Part shown: positions 28,469-39,601 of the stretch, one piece after another
Layout of the letters: each line of letters begins with the position of its first letter
How positions within the stretch are numbered: the first letter of the stretch is position 1
Source: Falsiroseomonas oleicola
Lineage (GTDB): Bacteria > Pseudomonadota > Alphaproteobacteria > Acetobacterales > Acetobacteraceae
Direction of reading: 5' to 3'
Length of the DNA stretch: 64,000 nt
NCBI RefSeq assembly: GCF_019029495.1
Contig: NZ_JAERQM010000007.1
Coordinates: 228,180-292,179 of the forward strand
Position numbers and translations under genes: made by a program
Notes under the pieces: model-generated
Told to the model about the DNA's origin: nothing
What the model saw: the letters and a program-made list of their open reading frames with translations, nothing else
Database searches by the model: none

Positions 28469-28502
28469 AGAACCACGAGATCGCTTTCCGACCTGTCCGG
28501 GA

Positions 28503-28530
28503 GGTGGCCCCTAACCGGGCCGCCTTTTTT
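28503..28530 (+). terminator. Intrinsic terminator or attenuator in the rimP leader
   Basis: GGTGGCCC (28503-28510) pairs with GGGCCGCC (28517-28524) through one G:U, then six T (28525-28530). It lies about 30-55 nt after the predicted start and before rimP, so it would release a ~55-nt RNA or attenuate the operon. NusA, encoded second in the operon, is a factor known to act at such sites, so feedback is plausible. Confidence 0.7.
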
Positions 28531-28577
28531 GTTGGCCGCTCCCCGGCCCCCGGGCTCGTCGGCCTGGAACCGACCCA

Positions 28578-29222
28578 ATGGACGACGACCAACCCCATCA
28601 CGAGGGCCTTGAGGCCCGCATCGCCACGGCGATCCTGCCCACGCTGGGCCAGCTCGGCTATGAGCTGGTGCGCGTGCAGGTCAGCGGCAAGGAACGGCCG
28701 GTGGTGCAGATCATGGCCGACCGGGCCGATGAGGCGACGTTCCGGGTCGAGGATTGCGAGATCATCAGCCACGCCGTCGGCGCCGTGCTGGATGTCGAGG
28801 ACCCGATTCGCAGCGAATGGTCGCTGGAGGTCTCCTCCGCCGGCATCGACCGGCCGCTGACCCGGGCGAAGGACTGGAACCGCTATGCCGGCCAGCTCGC
28901 CAGCGTCGATCTCCAGGTGCCGCAGGACAATCGCCGGCGGCTGCGCGGCATCGTGCTCGGCGCCGATGCCAATGAGGCCCGCCTCCGGCTGGAGGATGGC
29001 ACGGAGGTGGTGGTGCCGCGGGGCAATATCCGCCGTGCCAAGCTGGTGCTGACCGATGCGCTGATCGAGCACAGCGCGGCGCTCGCCGCCGTCGCCGATG
29101 CCCGCCGCGCGGCGCTGGAGCCGCCGGTTCTGGAAGATGATTCCGCTGAAGTGCCGGAGGTGGAGGAGGAGGAAGCCCCGCCCGCCCCGCCCCGGCGCCG
29201 CTCAACCCCGAAGAGGAACTGA
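28578..29222 (+). CDS. rimP: Ribosome maturation factor RimP
   Basis: 214 residues. The N-terminal domain has the family pattern [23 protein letters not shown] and the [15 protein letters not shown] segment, then [18 protein letters not shown], diagnostic for RimP. The C-terminal SH3-like part is followed by an extra acidic and Pro-rich tail (about 175-214, [17 protein letters not shown]) longer than in many homologues. It acts in 30S subunit maturation. First gene of the operon; nusA starts 4 bp after its stop. Confidence 0.95.
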   Translation: MDDDQPHHEGLEARIATAILPTLGQLGYELVRVQVSGKERPVVQIMADRADEATFRVEDCEIISHAVGAVLDVEDPIRSEWSLEVSSAGIDRPLTRAKDWNRYAGQLASVDLQVPQDNRRRLRGIVLGADANEARLRLEDGTEVVVPRGNIRRAKLVLTDALIEHSAALAAVADARRAALEPPVLEDDSAEVPEVEEEEAPPAPPRRRSTPKRN

Positions 29223-29226
29223 CGCC

Positions 29227-30954
<1,728 letters not shown>

Positions 30955-31826
30955 CGCGCCCGCACAGCCGCCCGCGCCCGACATCGCGACCCTGCTGCGG
31001 CCCTTGCCGGCCGCGCCGCTGGATGAGGCGGACGGGGCCGAGGATGCGGTGGAGGAGCCGGAGACCGGCCCGCTGCGCCGCTGCATGGTGACGCGGGAGC
31101 GGTTGCCGAAGGAAGTGATGCTGCGTTTCGTGCTGTCGCCGGCGCGTGAAGTGGTCCCCGACCTCAGCGCAAGGCTGCCCGGCCGGGGAATGTGGTTGAG
31201 CGCCCGGGCCGATGTGTTAGAACGTGCCGCAACCCGTGGGGCCTTCGCAAAGGCCGCGCGTGGTGCGGTGCACGTGCCCCCCGACCTTCGCGCGCGAATC
31301 GAGACCGGCCTGCAGGGGCGGGTCCGCGATCTTGTCGGTCTGGCGCGGCGTGCCGGTCAGGCGGTGAGCGGGTGGCAGGCAGCCCTCGAATGGCTGCAGA
31401 AGGGGCGCGTGGCGCTGCTGGTCCAGGCTTCGGACGGCAGCGCGGCGGAAAGGGCCCGTCTGGTGGGGCTCCGGCAGGTGCCAGCGGTAACCCCGCTGAC
31501 CGGCGCGGAGCTTGGGGCGCTGTTCGGGCGCGACCAGGCGGTGCATGTTGCGGTGGCGCCAGGGAAACTGGCGCTGGCGATCGCGGCGGAAGCCGCACGG
31601 CTCGCGGGCGTCGCCGCCGCAGCCGGGAGCAAGGGCAGGGCGCCAGCAGGGGGAGTTCCTCCGGCGCTGCCCTAGGCGGACCGCCCCCCGGCGGCGACCG
31701 GGGATGGATGCTTGGTCTTGGCCAAGGGTCCTTTGATCGCTGTGCTCCACGGTTACGGGGTGCGGTTACGACTTCACCCGCGTTCGCGCGGCAGCACAGG
31801 GTGTCGCGTTTAATGCGCGGCTGGAC

Positions 31827-34800
31827 ATGACGGACGAAAGATCAGGTTCGGATCGGCGGATGAGCGACCAGAACGACCAGGATGCGGCCAAGGGCCGGCT
31901 TTCCCTCCGACCGGGGGGGCGCCTGGAACTGGGCAAGACGGTGGATGCTGGCAGTGTGCGCCAGTCCTTCAGTCATGGCCGCAGCAAGGTGGTGCAGGTC
32001 GAGGTCCTGAAGAAGCGTGCGCCCGCCCCCGCGGCGGCGACACCGACACCGGCCAAGCCCGGTGTGGCAGGCCCCGGCGCGCCGCGCGCCGCTGGTGCGC
32101 CCCGCCCCGCGGGCGCCACCTTGCGGCCCCAGGTCTCCGGCCCGGCGGGCAAGCCGCCTGCCGCGGCGGGACGGCCGCTGACCCAGGCCGAACTCGCCAC
32201 CCGCCAGCGGGTGCTCGAGGAGCAGCGCCGCGCCGAGGCGCAGCGCCAGCGGGATGAGCGCGAGCGCCAGGCGCTTCAGCTCCGCTCCGCCGCCGAGGAA
32301 GCCGCGCGCCGCGCCGAGGATGAGCGCCGTGAGGCCGAGGAGGCCGCGGAAGCCGCCGCCGAGGCCGCGCGCCGCGCCGCCGAGGAAGCCCGGCACGCGC
32401 CGAAGGCCGAACCGCCGGCCGTGGAGGCTGAGGAGTCGGCGGCCATCGAGGCCGCGGAGCCCGCGCCGCCCGCCGCGCCCGTCACGGCGCAGCCTGCCGC
32501 CCCGCCGGTGCGGGCCGAGGCGCCCGCGCCGCAGCGCCGCCCGGATGCGCCCCGCGCCGCCGAGCCGGCGCGGCCGGCCGGTCGGCCGGGCATGCCCGTG
32601 CTGCCGCGTCCGATGGCGCAGCCGCTGCGCAGCGGCCGCCCCGGGCCGGTGCCGACCGCGCTCACCCCGCGTCGCGCCGCCCCGCCGCCCGCCGCCGCGC
32701 CCCAGGGTGCCGCCGGTGGTCCGCCGGGCGCCGTGGCCAGCGCCAAGCCGGCCGCCGCGCCGGCCAGCGATACGCCTGCCGCCAAGCTGACGCTGAAGGC
32801 CCGCACGCCTTCCGCCGAGGATGAGGAGGCGCCGCGCGGCGTCGTGCGCCGCCCGGGCATGCCCGGCCCGGCCGGTGCCGTGAAGAAGGCGGTCATGCCG
32901 CCGGTCAAGAAGTCGCTGGTGCCGGGTGGCGATCGTCGCCGCGACGGCCGCATCGACGTCTCCGCCGCGATCGAGGGCGAGGATGAGCGCACGCGCTCCA
33001 TCGCCTCCGTCCGCCGTGCCCGCGAACGTGAGCGCCGGCAGCAGGAGCTGCAGCGCCTGCGTTCGGGCGCCGAGAAGGTGGTGCGCGACGTGGTGGTGCC
33101 GGAAGCCATCACCGTGCAGGAACTGGCGAACCGCATGGCCGCGCGTGGCGGCGAAGTGGTGAAGGCCCTGTTCCGCATGGGCGTCATGGCCACCCTGACC
33201 CAGTCCATCGACGCCGATACGGCGGAGCTGGTGGTGCAGGAATTCGGCCACCGCATCCGCCGCGTGGCGGAAGGCGACGTGGAAATCGGCCTGGAGGGCG
33301 AGGTGGATGTCGATACCGACATGCTGCCGCGTCCGCCGGTCGTGACCATCATGGGCCATGTCGACCACGGCAAGACCAGCCTGCTGGATGCGCTGCGCAA
33401 GGCCGATGTGGCAGCGCGGGAAGCCGGTGGCATCACCCAGCATATCGGCGCCTATCAGGTGACGCTGCCCGATGGGCAGAAGGTCACCTTCATCGACACG
33501 CCGGGCCACTCCGCCTTCACCGCCATGCGCGCCCGTGGCGCCAGCGTGACGGATATGGTGGTGCTGGTGGTGGCGGCCGATGACGGCGTCATGCCGCAGA
33601 CGATCGAGGCGATCAGCCATGCGAAGGCGGCCAATGTGCCGATCATCGTGGCGATCAACAAGATCGACAAGGAAGGCGTGCGGCCGGAGCGCGTGAAGCA
33701 GGAACTGCTGCAGCACGAGATCGTGGTCGAGAGCCTGGGCGGCGAGACGCAGGAGATCGAGGTCTCCGCGACCAAGAAGCTCAACCTCGACAAGCTGCTG
33801 GAAGGCATCGCGCTCCAGGCCGAAATCCTCGACCTGCGCGCCAATCCGAACCGTGCGGCCGAGGGCACCGTCATCGAAAGCCGGCTGGACCGCGGGCGTG
33901 GCCCGGTGGCCACCGTGCTGGTGCAGAAGGGCACGCTGAAGACCGGCGACATCGTCGTGGCCGGCGCCGAGTGGGGCAAGGTTCGCGCCATGCTCGACGA
34001 CAAGGGCCGCCAGGTGAAGGAAGCCGGCCCGTCCCTGCCGGTCGAGCTGCTTGGCCTGTCCGGCGTTCCCACCGCGGGCGAGAATTTCGTCGCGGTGAAG
34101 GACGAAACGCAGGCGCGCGAAATCTCGGAGTTCCGGACCCGGAAACTGCGGGAGAAGCAGGTGGCGGCGGTTTCCGCCGGCCGCGGCAGCCTGGTCGACA
34201 TGCTGGCCCGCATCCAGGCGGGCGCGCAGAAGGAAGTGGCCGTCGTCGTCAAGGCGGACGTGCAGGGCTCGGCGGAAGCGATTTCCGTCACGCTCGGCAA
34301 GCTCGGCAATGACGAGGTGCGGGTGCGCATGCTGCATTCGGCGGTCGGCCAGATCACCGAAAGCGACATCCAGCTCGCCAAGGCGTCCAACGCCGTCATC
34401 GTCGCCTTCAACGTCCGCGCTACGACCCAGGCGCGCGACCTGGCGACGCGGGACGGCGTGGAAATCCGCTACTACTCCATCATCTATGAGGTGGCGGACG
34501 ACATCGAGGACCTGGTGCGCGGCAAGCTGGCGCCGGTGCAGCGTGAGAAGTTCCTGGGTTACGCCCAGATCCTCCAGGTGTTCGAGGTCAAGCGCATCGG
34601 CAATGTGGCGGGCTGCCGCGTGACCGAGGGTGTCGTGAAGCGGGGCTGTGGCGTGCGCCTGCTGCGCGACGGCACCGTCATCCACCAGGGCGAACTTTCC
34701 ACGCTTCGTCGCTTCAAGGACGATGTGAAGGAAGTGACCAACGGCTACGAATGCGGCATGTCCTTCGTGAACTACAACGACATCCGCGTCGGCGACCAGA

Positions 34801-34841
34801 TCGAGTGCTACGAGACCGAGACGGTCGCCGGCACGCTCTGA
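31827..34841 (+). CDS. infB: Translation initiation factor IF-2
   Basis: 1004 residues; a second Met at 31860 ([12 protein letters not shown]) may be the true start. The N-terminus has the alphaproteobacterial [16 protein letters not shown] and [17 protein letters not shown] segment. A long Ala/Pro/Arg/Glu-rich region (about 70-400) with a charged helix follows. The GTPase domain has [12 protein letters not shown] (G1), DTPGHSAFT (G3) and NKIDK (G4), and domains II-IV complete it. It places initiator tRNA on the 30S P site. Preceded by a 150-bp gap after the YlxR gene and followed by a terminator. Confidence 0.97.
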   Translation: MTDERSGSDRRMSDQNDQDAAKGRLSLRPGGRLELGKTVDAGSVRQSFSHGRSKVVQVEVLKKRAPAPAAATPTPAKPGVAGPGAPRAAGAPRPAGATLRPQVSGPAGKPPAAAGRPLTQAELATRQRVLEEQRRAEAQRQRDERERQALQLRSAAEEAARRAEDERREAEEAAEAAAEAARRAAEEARHAPKAEPPAVEAEESAAIEAAEPAPPAAPVTAQPAAPPVRAEAPAPQRRPDAPRAAEPARPAGRPGMPVLPRPMAQPLRSGRPGPVPTALTPRRAAPPPAAAPQGAAGGPPGAVASAKPAAAPASDTPAAKLTLKARTPSAEDEEAPRGVVRRPGMPGPAGAVKKAVMPPVKKSLVPGGDRRRDGRIDVSAAIEGEDERTRSIASVRRARERERRQQELQRLRSGAEKVVRDVVVPEAITVQELANRMAARGGEVVKALFRMGVMATLTQSIDADTAELVVQEFGHRIRRVAEGDVEIGLEGEVDVDTDMLPRPPVVTIMGHVDHGKTSLLDALRKADVAAREAGGITQHIGAYQVTLPDGQKVTFIDTPGHSAFTAMRARGASVTDMVVLVVAADDGVMPQTIEAISHAKAANVPIIVAINKIDKEGVRPERVKQELLQHEIVVESLGGETQEIEVSATKKLNLDKLLEGIALQAEILDLRANPNRAAEGTVIESRLDRGRGPVATVLVQKGTLKTGDIVVAGAEWGKVRAMLDDKGRQVKEAGPSLPVELLGLSGVPTAGENFVAVKDETQAREISEFRTRKLREKQVAAVSAGRGSLVDMLARIQAGAQKEVAVVVKADVQGSAEAISVTLGKLGNDEVRVRMLHSAVGQITESDIQLAKASNAVIVAFNVRATTQARDLATRDGVEIRYYSIIYEVADDIEDLVRGKLAPVQREKFLGYAQILQVFEVKRIGNVAGCRVTEGVVKRGCGVRLLRDGTVIHQGELSTLRRFKDDVKEVTNGYECGMSFVNYNDIRVGDQIECYETETVAGTL

Positions 34842-34862
34842 CGCTCCACTGGCCGCAGATGG

Positions 34863-34891
34863 GGGGCGCGGCCGACAGGCCGCGCCCCTTT
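34863..34891 (+). terminator. Rho-independent terminator after infB
   Basis: A perfect 11-bp stem GGGGCGCGGCC (34863-34873) / GGCCGCGCCCC (34878-34888) with loop GACA, then TTTCT. Confidence 0.8.
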
Positions 34892-34900
34892 CTCGTTAAA

Positions 34901-34944
34901 GCGTGATGACTTGAGGTGGACACACCGAAAAGTCTGAATCACGC
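34901..34944. repeat. Palindromic intergenic element in the rbfA leader
   Basis: The outer arms GCGTGAT (34901-34907) and ATCACGC (34938-34944) pair. Inside them GACTT pairs with AAGTC and GGTG with CACC, giving one long bulged hairpin. AAAGCGTGATGA...GAATCACGC resembles dispersed alphaproteobacterial palindromes as I remember them. Only one copy occurs in this window. Confidence 0.55.
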
Positions 34945-34964
34945 GATCCAAGGAACTGCCCGAC

Positions 34965-35504
34965 ATGGCCCGCAAGACCCGCGATGCCGCGGATGCCCCG
35001 CGGCGCGACAAGAAACCCGCGCTGCCTCGCGCCACCAAGTCCGCCCCCCGCAAGGGCGGCGCGGAGGGGCCGAGCCAGCGCCAACTGCGCGTGGCGGAGG
35101 AAATCCGCCACGCTTTGTCCGCCATCTTCGCGCGGGAGGAGTTTCGCGACCCCGACCTGTTCGATCTGAAGGTGACGGTGACGGAGGTGCGCGCCTCCCC
35201 CGACCTCCAGCACATGACCGCCTTCGTCAGCGGGCTGGGACGCGACCTGTCGCCGGCGCAGCTCGCCGGCCTCAAGCGCATCCAGCCCTTCCTGCGCAGC
35301 CAGGTGGCCAAGGCCGTGCGGCTGCGCACGGCGCCGGAGCTGCATTTCCAACCCGACACCGCGCTCGAATACGCCATGCATATCAGCAAGGTGATGCAGC
35401 AACCCGTGGTCCAGCAGGATCTGGCGAAGCCCGCGGAACCGACCCCTGCCGAACCGACCCCCGCGGGGACCGCGCAAGCCACCAAGGACTCCGAAGAACC
35501 GTGA
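34965..35504 (+). CDS. rbfA: Ribosome-binding factor A
   Basis: 179 residues. A basic, disordered N-terminal leader of about 38 residues (MARKTRDAADAPRRDKKPAL...) is followed by the KH-like RbfA fold, with QRQLRVAEEIRHALSAIF, VTVTEVRASPDLQHMTAFVS and LRTAPELHFQPDTALEYA. It ends in a Pro/Thr/Ala tail with PAEPTPAEPTPA repeats. It binds 30S precursors at the 16S 5' helix. Its stop overlaps the truB GTG start. Confidence 0.95.
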   Translation: MARKTRDAADAPRRDKKPALPRATKSAPRKGGAEGPSQRQLRVAEEIRHALSAIFAREEFRDPDLFDLKVTVTEVRASPDLQHMTAFVSGLGRDLSPAQLAGLKRIQPFLRSQVAKAVRLRTAPELHFQPDTALEYAMHISKVMQQPVVQQDLAKPAEPTPAEPTPAGTAQATKDSEEP

Positions 35505-36487
35505 ACCAGCCCAACCGCCACCGCCATCGTTCCAAGAAGCCCAAGGGCCGCGAACTGGATGGCTGGCTGATCGTCGACAAGCCCTCCGGCATCGGCTCCA
35601 CCGATGTGGTGAACAAGGTGAAGCGCGCCTTCGATGCGCAGAAGGCGGGGCATGGCGGCACGCTGGACCCGCTGGCGACCGGCCTGCTGCCGGTGGCCTT
35701 CGGCGCCGCGACCAAGACCGTCCCCTATGTGATGGACGGCACCAAGACCTATCATTTCACGCTGAAATTCGGCGAGGCGCGGGACACCGACGATGCCGAT
35801 GGCCAGGTCGTGGCCACCAGCGATGTCCGCCCGACCGATGCCGAGATCGAGGCCGTGCTGCCCGGCTTCCGCGGCGACATCATGCAGGTGCCGCCGGCCT
35901 ATTCCGCCATCAAGATCGGCGGGGAGCGGGCCTATGACCTGGCGCGTGAGGGCCAGGTCTTCGAGATCGCCGCCCGCCCGGCGCGGATCGACCGCTTCGA
36001 CCTGATCAGCCGCCCGGATGCGGACACCGCCATCTTCCACGTCGAATCCGGCAAGGGCGTCTATATGCGCAGCCTGGCGCGGGACGTGGCGAAGGCGGTG
36101 GGCTCGGTCGGCCATATCACAGCCCTGCGTCGCCTGCGGGTCGGGCCTTTCCGGGAGGAACATGCGATTCCCCTGGACTCGCTGCTCGTAACCGGCGATA
36201 CGCCTCCCCCTTCCCCGGACCTCCTGCTTCCGGTGACGACCGCGCTGGCCGACATCCCGGCACTGGCCGTCACGGCAGAGGAGGCCGCACGCCTTCATCA
36301 GGGCCAGGCGATCAGCCTTGTGGACCTGATGGGGCGCGTTCCCCGTGAAGCCGATCCCGAAGGGGGCCTGCTGCGCGCGATGGCGGGGGAGCGTCTGCTC
36401 GGCCTGTGCCGGCTGGAGAATGGTTGGATGCAGCCCGAAAGGCTGATCCAGCTCGATTCCGGGCAACTGACCGCGGACGTGGCTTAA
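35501..36487 (+). CDS. truB: tRNA pseudouridine(55) synthase TruB
   Basis: 328 residues from a GTG in a GTGA overlap with the rbfA stop, so translation is probably coupled. GWLIVDKPSGIGSTDVVNKVK is followed by the catalytic GHGGTLDPLATGLLP with Asp56. Next come KTYHFTLKFGEARDTDDADG, PPAYSAIKIGGERAYDLAR and SLARDVAKAVGSVGHITALRR. The C-terminal region is a PUA-like tail. It makes pseudouridine in the T loop of tRNAs. rpsO follows after 21 bp. Confidence 0.96.
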   Translation: MNQPNRHRHRSKKPKGRELDGWLIVDKPSGIGSTDVVNKVKRAFDAQKAGHGGTLDPLATGLLPVAFGAATKTVPYVMDGTKTYHFTLKFGEARDTDDADGQVVATSDVRPTDAEIEAVLPGFRGDIMQVPPAYSAIKIGGERAYDLAREGQVFEIAARPARIDRFDLISRPDADTAIFHVESGKGVYMRSLARDVAKAVGSVGHITALRRLRVGPFREEHAIPLDSLLVTGDTPPPSPDLLLPVTTALADIPALAVTAEEAARLHQGQAISLVDLMGRVPREADPEGGLLRAMAGERLLGLCRLENGWMQPERLIQLDSGQLTADVA

Positions 36488-36508
36488 CCCCGATCCGGAG
36501 GATAGATG

Positions 36509-36847
36509 ATGTCGACGACGACCGAGACCACCGAGCCCGCCGCCGCGCCGGCCGCCAAGCCCGCGCCCAAGATCATCGCGGCGACGGACAATGCGGCGCG
36601 CGCCGCGATCATCAAGGAATACGCCACGAAGCCGGGCGATACGGGCAGCCCGGAGGTTCAGGTCGCCCTGATCTCCGCCCGCGTCACCATGCTGACGGAA
36701 CACCTGAAGGCCCACCCGAAGGATTTCCACAGCCGGCGTGGCCTGCTGGTGCTGGTTGGCCAGCGCCGCGGCCTGCTGGACTATGTGAAGCGCAAGGACC
36801 AGAAGCGCTACGAGACCCTGATCGGGCGCCTCGGCCTGCGCCGCTGA
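36509..36847 (+). CDS. rpsO: 30S ribosomal protein S15
   Basis: 112 residues from the second of two adjacent ATGs, better spaced (7 nt) from GGAGG at 36497-36501 than the ATG at 36506. The core [23 protein letters not shown] through LIGRLGLRR is a complete S15. The first ~24 residues ([20 protein letters not shown]) are an Ala/Pro/Lys extension not found in the usual 89-residue protein. It binds the 16S central domain. Followed by a strong terminator. Confidence 0.97.
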   Translation: MSTTTETTEPAAAPAAKPAPKIIAATDNAARAAIIKEYATKPGDTGSPEVQVALISARVTMLTEHLKAHPKDFHSRRGLLVLVGQRRGLLDYVKRKDQKRYETLIGRLGLRR

Positions 36848-36873
36848 TCTTTCGCGAGATCGCGCCTGCGAAA

Positions 36874-36903
36874 GGGCCAGGGAGGAAACTCCCTGGCCCT
36901 TTT
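36874..36903 (+). terminator. Rho-independent terminator after rpsO
   Basis: A perfect 11-bp stem GGGCCAGGGAG (36874-36884) / CTCCCTGGCCC (36889-36899) with a GAAA tetraloop, followed by TTTTCG. This is the cleanest terminator in the window. Confidence 0.92.
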
Positions 36904-36975
36904 CGTTTGCGGGCCGAACCGCCGCCCGGGGCGCGGCGTTGGACGGGCTGACCCTCGCCAACGGAGGCGCCCGCC

Positions 36976-37326
36976 ATGCGACACTGGCAAGGCTTGCCTG
37001 GGCTGATCCGCTTTCTGCTGGTTCAGATGCTGGTGGGCTTCGGCCTTGCCGGCCTGGCCGTGCTGGGCCTTCTGGTCGCCGACCCGGGCGATGCGCGGGC
37101 GCTGCTGCTGCGCGCGGCCGGGCATTGGTGGCCGGTGGTGCTGCTCTGGGGCTTTCTGGGCTCGACCTTCACCGCCGTGCAGATCGGCGTGGCCATCGCC
37201 CTGATGGCGGAGGCACCGCCCAGGCCACCGCCGCGCGGCCGGGGGATACCAAACCTCTGGGTTGCCGGACCGCTCAGCGCTTACGCACCCGCGTGGTCCA
37301 GATGTGCCAGACGTAGGTCGCGATGA
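36976..37326 (+). CDS. Small two-helix membrane protein, unknown function
   Basis: 116 residues with two hydrophobic helices (about 10-33, FLLVQMLVGFGLAGLAVLGLLV, and about 50-75, WWPVVLLWGFLGSTFTAVQIG). The cytosolic-looking Pro/Arg tail reads over the 3' end of the convergent dedA gene (53-bp overlap), so the last ~18 residues are dubious. The first ~80 residues look like a genuine inner-membrane protein. No family assigned. Confidence 0.6.
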   Translation: MRHWQGLPGLIRFLLVQMLVGFGLAGLAVLGLLVADPGDARALLLRAAGHWWPVVLLWGFLGSTFTAVQIGVAIALMAEAPPRPPPRGRGIPNLWVAGPLSAYAPAWSRCARRRSR

Positions 37327-37876
37327 AGCCGCCGACGACGACATAGGCCAGCGGTTCCAGCCAGCCCTCGATCTGGTCGTAGCGGTCTTCCATGAAATAG
37401 CCGGCCAAGGTCAGGAAGGTGATCCAGACGGCGCTGCCCAGCGCGGTCCACAGGTAGAACACCGCGCGCGGAATGCGGATCAGCCCGGCGGGGATCGAGA
37501 TGACGGTGCGGATGCCCGGCAGCAGCCGGCCGAAGGACAAAGCGAAGGGGCCGTATTTTTCGAGCGTCGCTTCCGCCTTGCGCAGATCCTCCTCGCCGAC
37601 CGCGAACCAGCGGCCGTAACGGCCGACCAGGGGGCGGATGCGGTCGGCGCCGATGGCGCGGGACAGCTCGTACCAGAAAACATTGCCCAGCAGCGTGCCC
37701 ACCACCCCGGCGATCAGCGCCAGGGTCAGGGACATCTGCCCGCGCGCGGCGACGAAGCCGGCCAGCGGCATGATGACCTCCGACGGGATGGGCGGGAACA
37801 GGTTCTCAAGGAACATCAGCGCCAGCACGCCCGGCCAGCCGCCGGCGGCGACCACGCCCGTCACCCATTCGATCAT
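37274..37876 (-). CDS. DedA family inner-membrane protein
   Basis: 200 residues with the DedA/SNARE-associated signature: MFLENLFPPIPSEVIMPLAGF near the N-terminus, GNVFWYELSRAIGADRI, and the FGRLLPGIRTVISIPAGL motif with the conserved Arg residues. Four to five hydrophobic segments. Members act as polyprenyl-phosphate or phospholipid transporters in several bacteria. Its ATG overlaps the stop of the upstream glycosyltransferase (ATGA), which itself uses a lipid-linked sugar donor, so a shared lipid-carrier role is plausible. Confidence 0.92.
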   Translation of the reverse strand: MIEWVTGVVAAGGWPGVLALMFLENLFPPIPSEVIMPLAGFVAARGQMSLTLALIAGVVGTLLGNVFWYELSRAIGADRIRPLVGRYGRWFAVGEEDLRKAEATLEKYGPFALSFGRLLPGIRTVISIPAGLIRIPRAVFYLWTALGSAVWITFLTLAGYFMEDRYDQIEGWLEPLAYVVVGGFIATYVWHIWTTRVRKR

Positions 37877-39552
37877 GGCTCAATCCCGTACAGCGTGATC
37901 GCGACCCTGCGGCCGCGGGAATAGTTGAAGCCGGCCACCATGCCCAGCTCGCGCAGGGGCAGGCCGCGCGTGGTGGCCTCGGCGCGGAAGGGGGTTTCCT
38001 GGCGGTCGGCGATGGCCACCACCCGCCCCGCCTCATCGGCCAGGAACGCCGCCGCCGCCGCGCCGTCGCGCAGCAGCCGGATGTCGCCGCCGAGCGCAAA
38101 CAGCAGAGAGGGTTCGTGATAGCCGACCACGCCGAAGCGCGCATCCGGCAGGCCCGGCGCCCTGTCCCGCACCAGCGCGGCGAGGCGGGGGGAAATCCAC
38201 GGCGCCTCCAGCCGCGGCAGCACGGCGCCCAGCGCCACCGCCTGCAAGGGCACCGCCAGCAGCACGGCGAGCAGTGCGGCGCGGGCCGGCGCGCCTTCCC
38301 GCAGCATGCGCAGCAGGCCCCAGGCGAAGATCGCCGCCGCCGGCAGGCCGAGCAGCGCCAGCGCGTCGACGTGCCCATCCGCCAGCACCGGCAGCAGGGC
38401 GGAGGCGATGCCGAGCCCGGCGGCCGTCAGCACCGCGCCGAAGCTGGAAAGCCAGGCCAGCCAGCGCGGCGGCGCCTGGCGCAGCGGGTCCAGCGCCCAG
38501 GCGGCGGCCAGCAGCATCAGCGCCGGATAGGTCGGCATGGCGTAGTGCGGCAGCTTGGTGGTCACCGCCTCGAACATCAGCCAGACCGGCACGGCCCAGG
38601 CGAGGAGGAAGCGCGTGCCGGGTTGCAGGCGGTCCGCCCAGGCGCCGGGGGCGGCGCGCAGCACCAGGAAGGCGGCGGGGAAGGCGGCGATGCCGAAGCT
38701 CAGCAGGTAGTAGCCGGGCGGTCCCCAGTGGTTCTCATCGGCGCCGCCCACCTTGCTCAGCATGTCGCCGCCGAGTGCCTCGGTCAGGAAACGGCCCTCG
38801 GTGGCGATGGTCACGGCGATGAACCAGGGGGCGGCGGCCAGCACCATCAGCGGCACGCCCCAGCCCGGGCGCAGCGCGCGCAGCCAGGGGGCGCCGGTCT
38901 TCCAGCCCCGGTCGGCGGCGAACAGCGTGAGGCCCGCCAGCAGCGGCACCAGCGGCCCGATCGGCCCCTTCAGCAGCACCGACGCCCCGAGCACCAGCCA
39001 GAAGGTGGCGGCCGCCCCGGCGCCAAAGCCTGCCGGCGCCACATAGGCGCGCCCCATCAACCCCATGGCCACCACGATGGCGCCGAGCAGCGCCGCATCG
39101 GTCTTGGCGATATGGGTTTCGACACCGAGCACGAAGCAGCCCGCCAGCATGGCCGCGCCGAGGAAGGCGGCACGCCGCCCGACCAGCGCCCGGCCGAAAT
39201 GCGCCGTGGCCAGCACCGCCAGCAAGGCACCGGCCAGGGAGGGAATGCGATAGGCCCAGATGTCGCCGCGATCGCCGAGCCGGAAGGCCTCCACCACCCG
39301 CACCGATCCGGCCTGGAGCCAGTGGATGCCGGCGGGTTTCTTGTTGCGCTCGACCTCGCCGAAGCGGATGCGGACCAGGTCGCCGGTCTCGACCATCTGG
39401 CGGCTGGCCTGGGCGAAACGGCTTTCGTCGCGGTCGCCGGCCGGCAAGGCGAAGAAGCCCGGCAGCCAGAGCAGCAGGCACAGCAAGGCCAGCCAGGGAA
39501 GCGGACGCCGCGTCTCCGGCAGCCGGTCGAGGAAATCGCGGAGCGCCTGCAT
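37873..39552 (-). CDS. ArnT-like (GT83) membrane glycosyltransferase
   Basis: 559 residues from MQALRDFLDRLPETRR at 39552; the upstream frame to 40026 is antisense to rsmB and rejected. The N-terminal TM is followed by the PMT/ArnT signature LPAGDRDESRFAQASRQM, with the acidic periplasmic motif, and NKKPAGIHWLQAG. About ten to twelve TM segments lie through residue 430, with HWGPPGYYLL and TKLPHYAMPTYPALMLL blocks, then a soluble C-terminal domain. It transfers a sugar from polyprenyl phosphate to lipid A or another acceptor in the periplasm; the substrate is unknown. Co-transcribed with dedA. Confidence 0.9.
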   Translation of the reverse strand: MQALRDFLDRLPETRRPLPWLALLCLLLWLPGFFALPAGDRDESRFAQASRQMVETGDLVRIRFGEVERNKKPAGIHWLQAGSVRVVEAFRLGDRGDIWAYRIPSLAGALLAVLATAHFGRALVGRRAAFLGAAMLAGCFVLGVETHIAKTDAALLGAIVVAMGLMGRAYVAPAGFGAGAAATFWLVLGASVLLKGPIGPLVPLLAGLTLFAADRGWKTGAPWLRALRPGWGVPLMVLAAAPWFIAVTIATEGRFLTEALGGDMLSKVGGADENHWGPPGYYLLSFGIAAFPAAFLVLRAAPGAWADRLQPGTRFLLAWAVPVWLMFEAVTTKLPHYAMPTYPALMLLAAAWALDPLRQAPPRWLAWLSSFGAVLTAAGLGIASALLPVLADGHVDALALLGLPAAAIFAWGLLRMLREGAPARAALLAVLLAVPLQAVALGAVLPRLEAPWISPRLAALVRDRAPGLPDARFGVVGYHEPSLLFALGGDIRLLRDGAAAAAFLADEAGRVVAIADRQETPFRAEATTRGLPLRELGMVAGFNYSRGRRVAITLYGIEP

Positions 39553-39601
39553 GCGCGTGGCCCTAGCATGTGGCGCGGCGGGCGGCCATAAACCCGGCCA
39601 C

